Positions 60,931 to 64,000 of a stretch of 64,000 bases of DNA are shown piece after piece; the first letter of the stretch is position 1, and the number at the start of each line of letters is the position of its first letter. This stretch comes from Sphagnum compactum. Taxonomy: Eukaryota > Bryophyta > Sphagnopsida > Sphagnales. The notes below the pieces were generated by a model that saw nothing but the letters and a program-made list of their open reading frames with translations, was not told where the DNA came from and did not search any database. The position numbers were made by a program, and so were the translations under genes. The stretch spans positions 11,493,863 through 11,557,862 of the forward strand of contig OZ234496.1 of NCBI GenBank assembly GCA_965153455.1, given 5' to 3'.

Positions 60931-61215
60931 TTCATTGCAACATTCAAAATTAACGATTAAAAAATTAAGCTTTCTTCATGGTTCCATTGCAACCAATGAT
61001 AAATTTGTGTTATTGACTATTGAGGGTAAATGGCTTGAAGCAATTATACATATGAAAGAATTTGAATTCTTAGATTTGCCTCATCCAAAACAAATTCAAC
61101 TCCTCATTTCAATTCACATTCATGGTAAATTTCAATTGTCAACCACATTTGCCCTGTTGGCTTTAAAGAAAACATCAAACAATTTATCCCACAAACGAAA
61201 ACCAATTTGAAAGGT
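60920..61215 (+). pseudogene. second OB-fold-like piece
   Basis: A frame of about 91 codons (60935-61210) reads KLSFLHGSIATNDKFVLL, IEGKWLEAIIHMKEFEF and LPHPKQIQLLISIHIHGKF. Just upstream another frame gives VVFIATFKIND, implying a frameshift or splice. The phrase 'K.SL..GSI..ND....IEGKWLEA' is reminiscent of the edge of an RPA OB fold (..S.SS.S...NP...EA..L..W). The resemblance is weak and the link to the 57949 ORF is inferred from strand, distance and fold. Confidence 0.3.
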
Positions 61216-61519
61216 GAAGGTTTAGTTGCTCCTTTTAATTATTCCTTGTGATAACGTCCAATGTAGTGTGAAATGCAAGCTTGATTTTGATGAATCAAAT
61301 CAATTTCTAAACAAAAACCCTTTTAGACATTGTTATTGATAGTTTTTATGTGACAATTCTATAATTACCTTTAGTATACGAATAATCTATATATATGGAA
61401 ACTCCCTATATCAAAATTTTGGTTCAAATAGCCCATATTATATAATCATTTTCATAGTTTTTTTAAAGAAGAAAAAGAAAGTTCTCTTACATCAATTTAC
61501 ATCGAGTGCTGAAAACAAT

Positions 61520-61775
61520 TTCAAATGCAACATTTTGTATGTGAAGCAATTTTTCAATGTAAATAAATTTTCAATGCAAATGATTGTCCAATATATATAG
61601 TTCTTCAATGCAAGTAACTTTTCAATGTAAATAAATTTTTATGAGATTTTTTAATATAAATATTTGTTTGATTTTAAAAAAAATTCAATGTTAGCAAATT
61701 TTCAATTCAAGCAATTTTTCCATCTAAACAATTTTCCAATATAAAAGTTTTTCAATGCAAGGAATTTTTCAATTT
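61520..61775. repeat. TTTTCAATGYAARYAA short tandem repeat
   Basis: About 12 diverged copies of a 20-bp phrase (TTTTTCAATGTAAATAAA, TTTTCAATGCAAATGA, GTTCTTCAATGCAAGTAAC, TTTTCAATTCAAGCAA, ...). Strand-asymmetric and AT-rich. Confidence 0.55.
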
Positions 61776-62139
61776 TTAAAAAAAAATCTTAAATGAATCA
61801 TTGATTTTCTTTTTTAATGTGTTTATGTGGGAATCATGTTTTTATTTATATAAATATTCATTAAATTGGATTTCATAATAATGAAAACACTTTTATTAAA
61901 TCTTGTTGATTCATCATTTGAACATGTATTGCATTCATATGGCCTTCATCTAATTTCAACATACAAATACGACATAAGCAATTGTCTTTTTTATTTCATA
62001 TCTTATTCATTGAATAATCATTAATCATCTCTTGAATTGAGGCAAAATAACATGGCACATTTAAATCAATGTTTGTTATTGAATATTAAAAAAACCCAAT
62101 AATGTCATATTCGAAAATTAAATCCAAGTTTTTTGTTTG

Positions 62140-62416
62140 ATTTGCATCAATTCATGGTCACAAATGAACATCAATATGTGAAAAAATGGCATTAAATGCT
62201 AGTATGGGAGGTTTGTGGGGAGATTTCACTACAATATTTTGGATAATTAAATATCTACAAAGGTTAATTCACATTTGGAATAAAATATCAAAACACATTA
62301 TGTTTCAATGTGGCATAGATTTTCAATTTATCCCCTTACATATGACGTACATTTCTCAACATTTTGAACCAATTCAATATGTTGATGGTCTATTTAGGTC
62401 TTTGTCTATTTTTTAA
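62140..62416 (+). pseudogene. OTU-like cysteine protease fragment (Helitron-associated type)
   Basis: HQYVKKMALNASMGGLWGDF is followed by RLIHIWNKI, FIPLHMTYI and QHFEPIQYV. This matches the C-terminal half of OTU domains: a YV..M...G.WGD block, a strand like IHVWN, IPLH, and a His in the HFEPI/HYEP position of the catalytic His. The catalytic Cys half is not visible upstream. OTU domains occur in the long Helitron polyproteins ahead of Rep, and the next recognised block downstream fits that order. Confidence 0.5.
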
Positions 62417-63160
62417 GTTAATGATCCCAAAATTATCAGTGATTTAAATGATTTTCCATCTCTTTTGGAATTAGTGGTGTAAAAACCTCTTATTAATTAT
62501 CGCAACTAACTAAACATTTGATTATGCATTAATGGACATTTTGAAAAATAATTGGGATTCGTTGTTGGAATATGTTGTTTCATTATTCAACACTTCTTGT
62601 AATAAAAATATTACTAAAAAATAAATTAAAAATCATATTCAATACTTACAATTGTTTTTGAAAAACAACACAAATGTTTTTATCAATTACATTTTGTCTC
62701 ATTTGTTCATATTAGTCTCCCCTACCAAAGTTTTAAAAAATCCCAAAATTCAAATGGAACATTCCCATCTAATTGTTGAACCTAATGTAACACTATATAT
62801 ATATTGATTAGGCACTTTATGACAACAATATTTTTGAATTATTGGAGGTTTGTCCAAATCTAACTTATTATGCAAAAACATATAAACTCATCAGTTACAT
62901 GTTTCCAAATATTAAAAAGATCAAATCACAAATTAGGAATCTCATGAAATATATATACAAAAAAATCACAAGAATCTTTTCTAAATGACAAAGTTCAATC
63001 GTCATATGTTCAATGCACTTTAGAAGACATTAAAGGATAAATTCTCACAAAACAACTTCTTGGAGAACATGATGTTCAATCAAATAAAATAGAACATAAT
63101 GTTAATGCAAAGGAAAATACACATAATTCAATATACATTGACATTTATAATAAACAAATC
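62417..63160 (+). pseudogene. broken coding sequence between OTU and Rep-proximal pieces
   Basis: Short coding-like runs appear in shifting frames (MDILKNNWDSLLEYVVSLFN near 62531; LLEVCPNLTYYAKTYKLISY near 62840). They are plausible decayed linker regions of the same Helitron polyprotein, but no domain is identifiable. Confidence 0.3.
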
Positions 63161-64000
63161 CAAGATGTTCACATAATTCCATATTTTAGTTGTGAAAGGT
63201 TATATATTTTAAAACAACTTAAATGTTTTTCAAATCAATTGTCAAAACAACTTTCTATATACTTTCAAATTCAAATAGAATTTAATTCAACATCATACTC
63301 AAGTTATTTACATAATATTATTGTAAATATACCACCCTTATATCAAGTACCAAATAATATTCTTAAAAACAAAATCGTTCCATCAGTCTAAAAATTAACA
63401 CAATTAGAAAGACGTTTTATTTCAACACGTCTTGCTTTTGTTCAAATTTATAGATTCCAAAGGTATGGGCAATATAAAATTCATGGTAATGTTATTAATG
63501 TCCCTACAAATGTGGATCAAACTCAATTAATATTACCACATTTACCACATGACGGTGCAACAATAGGTGTGTTTCTTAAACGATGTTTTGAATACAAATT
63601 ACTTTATATGTTAGAAAATGTTCGTCCAAATATGGTGATGGTCGTTTTACAATATTTCGTTGAAACACCATTATAGAATGATTTGAATGTTACCATTCAT
63701 CATCAATGAGCAAGTTTGTTTGTTTTGCATATGAATTCATAATTTCAAAATCCTATTTATAATAGTGCATCATCTAATAACTCTGATCCTAATAATGAAA
63801 ATACATTGTACACCAATAGATTCAATGGTACATTATTTTTTAGATGTTCCAAAAATAATGGATTATGAAAATACTATATATTATATTATCCCAAGTCAAA
63901 ATTTTCACCCTTTAGGTTTATTTAAATATAAACGTTTAGAGGAATTAAATTTCCAACATTGTTTTACAAGCAACCTTAATAAAATTTTGAAGGTTTTTCA
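63161..64000 (+). pseudogene. Helitron polyprotein, region just before the Rep domain, cut by the window edge
   Basis: An open stretch at 63392-63673 reads LTQLERRFISTRLAFVQIYR, GQYKIHGNVINVPTNVDQTQ, LPHLPHDGATIGVFLKR and ENVRPNMVMVVLQYFVETPL. This is the DUF6570-like pattern (LERR.I..R..F..I, G....GNV.NVP.D, LP.., ENVRP..V..AL..L) that precedes Helitron_like_N in Helitron Rep-helicases. Near the right edge IIPSQNFHPLGLFKYKRLEE and LNFQHCF match the 'aPgEg..PL.lf.DK..E.LsFPtlf' motif at the Rep boundary. Stops at 63389 and 63674 and frameshifts show decay. The Rep HUH motif and helicase would lie beyond 64000. Confidence 0.7.

Overview
The window is AT-rich nuclear DNA from a land plant. The evidence is a NOP56 gene very close to the Arabidopsis protein, a plant-only TIFY/JAZ regulator, plant-style GT-AG introns, telo-box promoter motifs, and CACTA, hAT, LTR and Helitron remnants. 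The JAZ gene joins a PEAPOD (PPD) domain to a complete Jas motif, and old repeats are dense. This makes me think of a seed-free vascular plant such as a fern or lycophyte, but that is inference and not shown by the sequence.

Only two genes are complete, both on the + strand and both reconstructed exon by exon. Bases 12987-17791 encode NOP56, a core protein of box C/D snoRNPs (9 coding exons, 594 aa). Its ATG is the last three bases of exon 1, and two telo-boxes lie just upstream. Bases 45658-49049 encode a TIFY protein (8 exons, about 595 aa) with a DFLGLG N-terminus, a PPD domain, a TIFYAG motif and an intact Jas motif. The Jas motif is split at the conserved Jas-intron position, and retaining that intron gives a stop codon immediately. 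Upstream lies a G-box, the binding site of the MYC factors that JAZ proteins repress. The two genes are 28 kb apart and show no functional link.

The rest is mostly transposon history. Bases 1-195 may be the first exon of a minus-strand gene leaving the left edge. A DUF4371-type hAT relic lies near 2.4-3.4 kb. A 3.1-kb CACTA element with a matching 3-bp target-site duplication (7652-10785) carries an internal satellite with a period of about 180 bp. A BED/hAT transposase pseudogene (about 23.9-27.0 kb, minus) is split by an 853-bp solo LTR with matching TTAAA duplications. Between 29 and 44 kb several diverged copies of GGTA-rich dispersed repeats occur in direct and inverted orientation.

The right end (about 57.9-64.0 kb) holds scattered + strand pieces with Helitron features: an intact OB-fold/RPA-like ORF, a second OB-like piece, an OTU-like piece, and the segment just before the Rep domain, running off the edge. 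Inside it is a striking array of about 20 units spaced about 45 bp apart, each centred on a GTGGCCAC palindrome.
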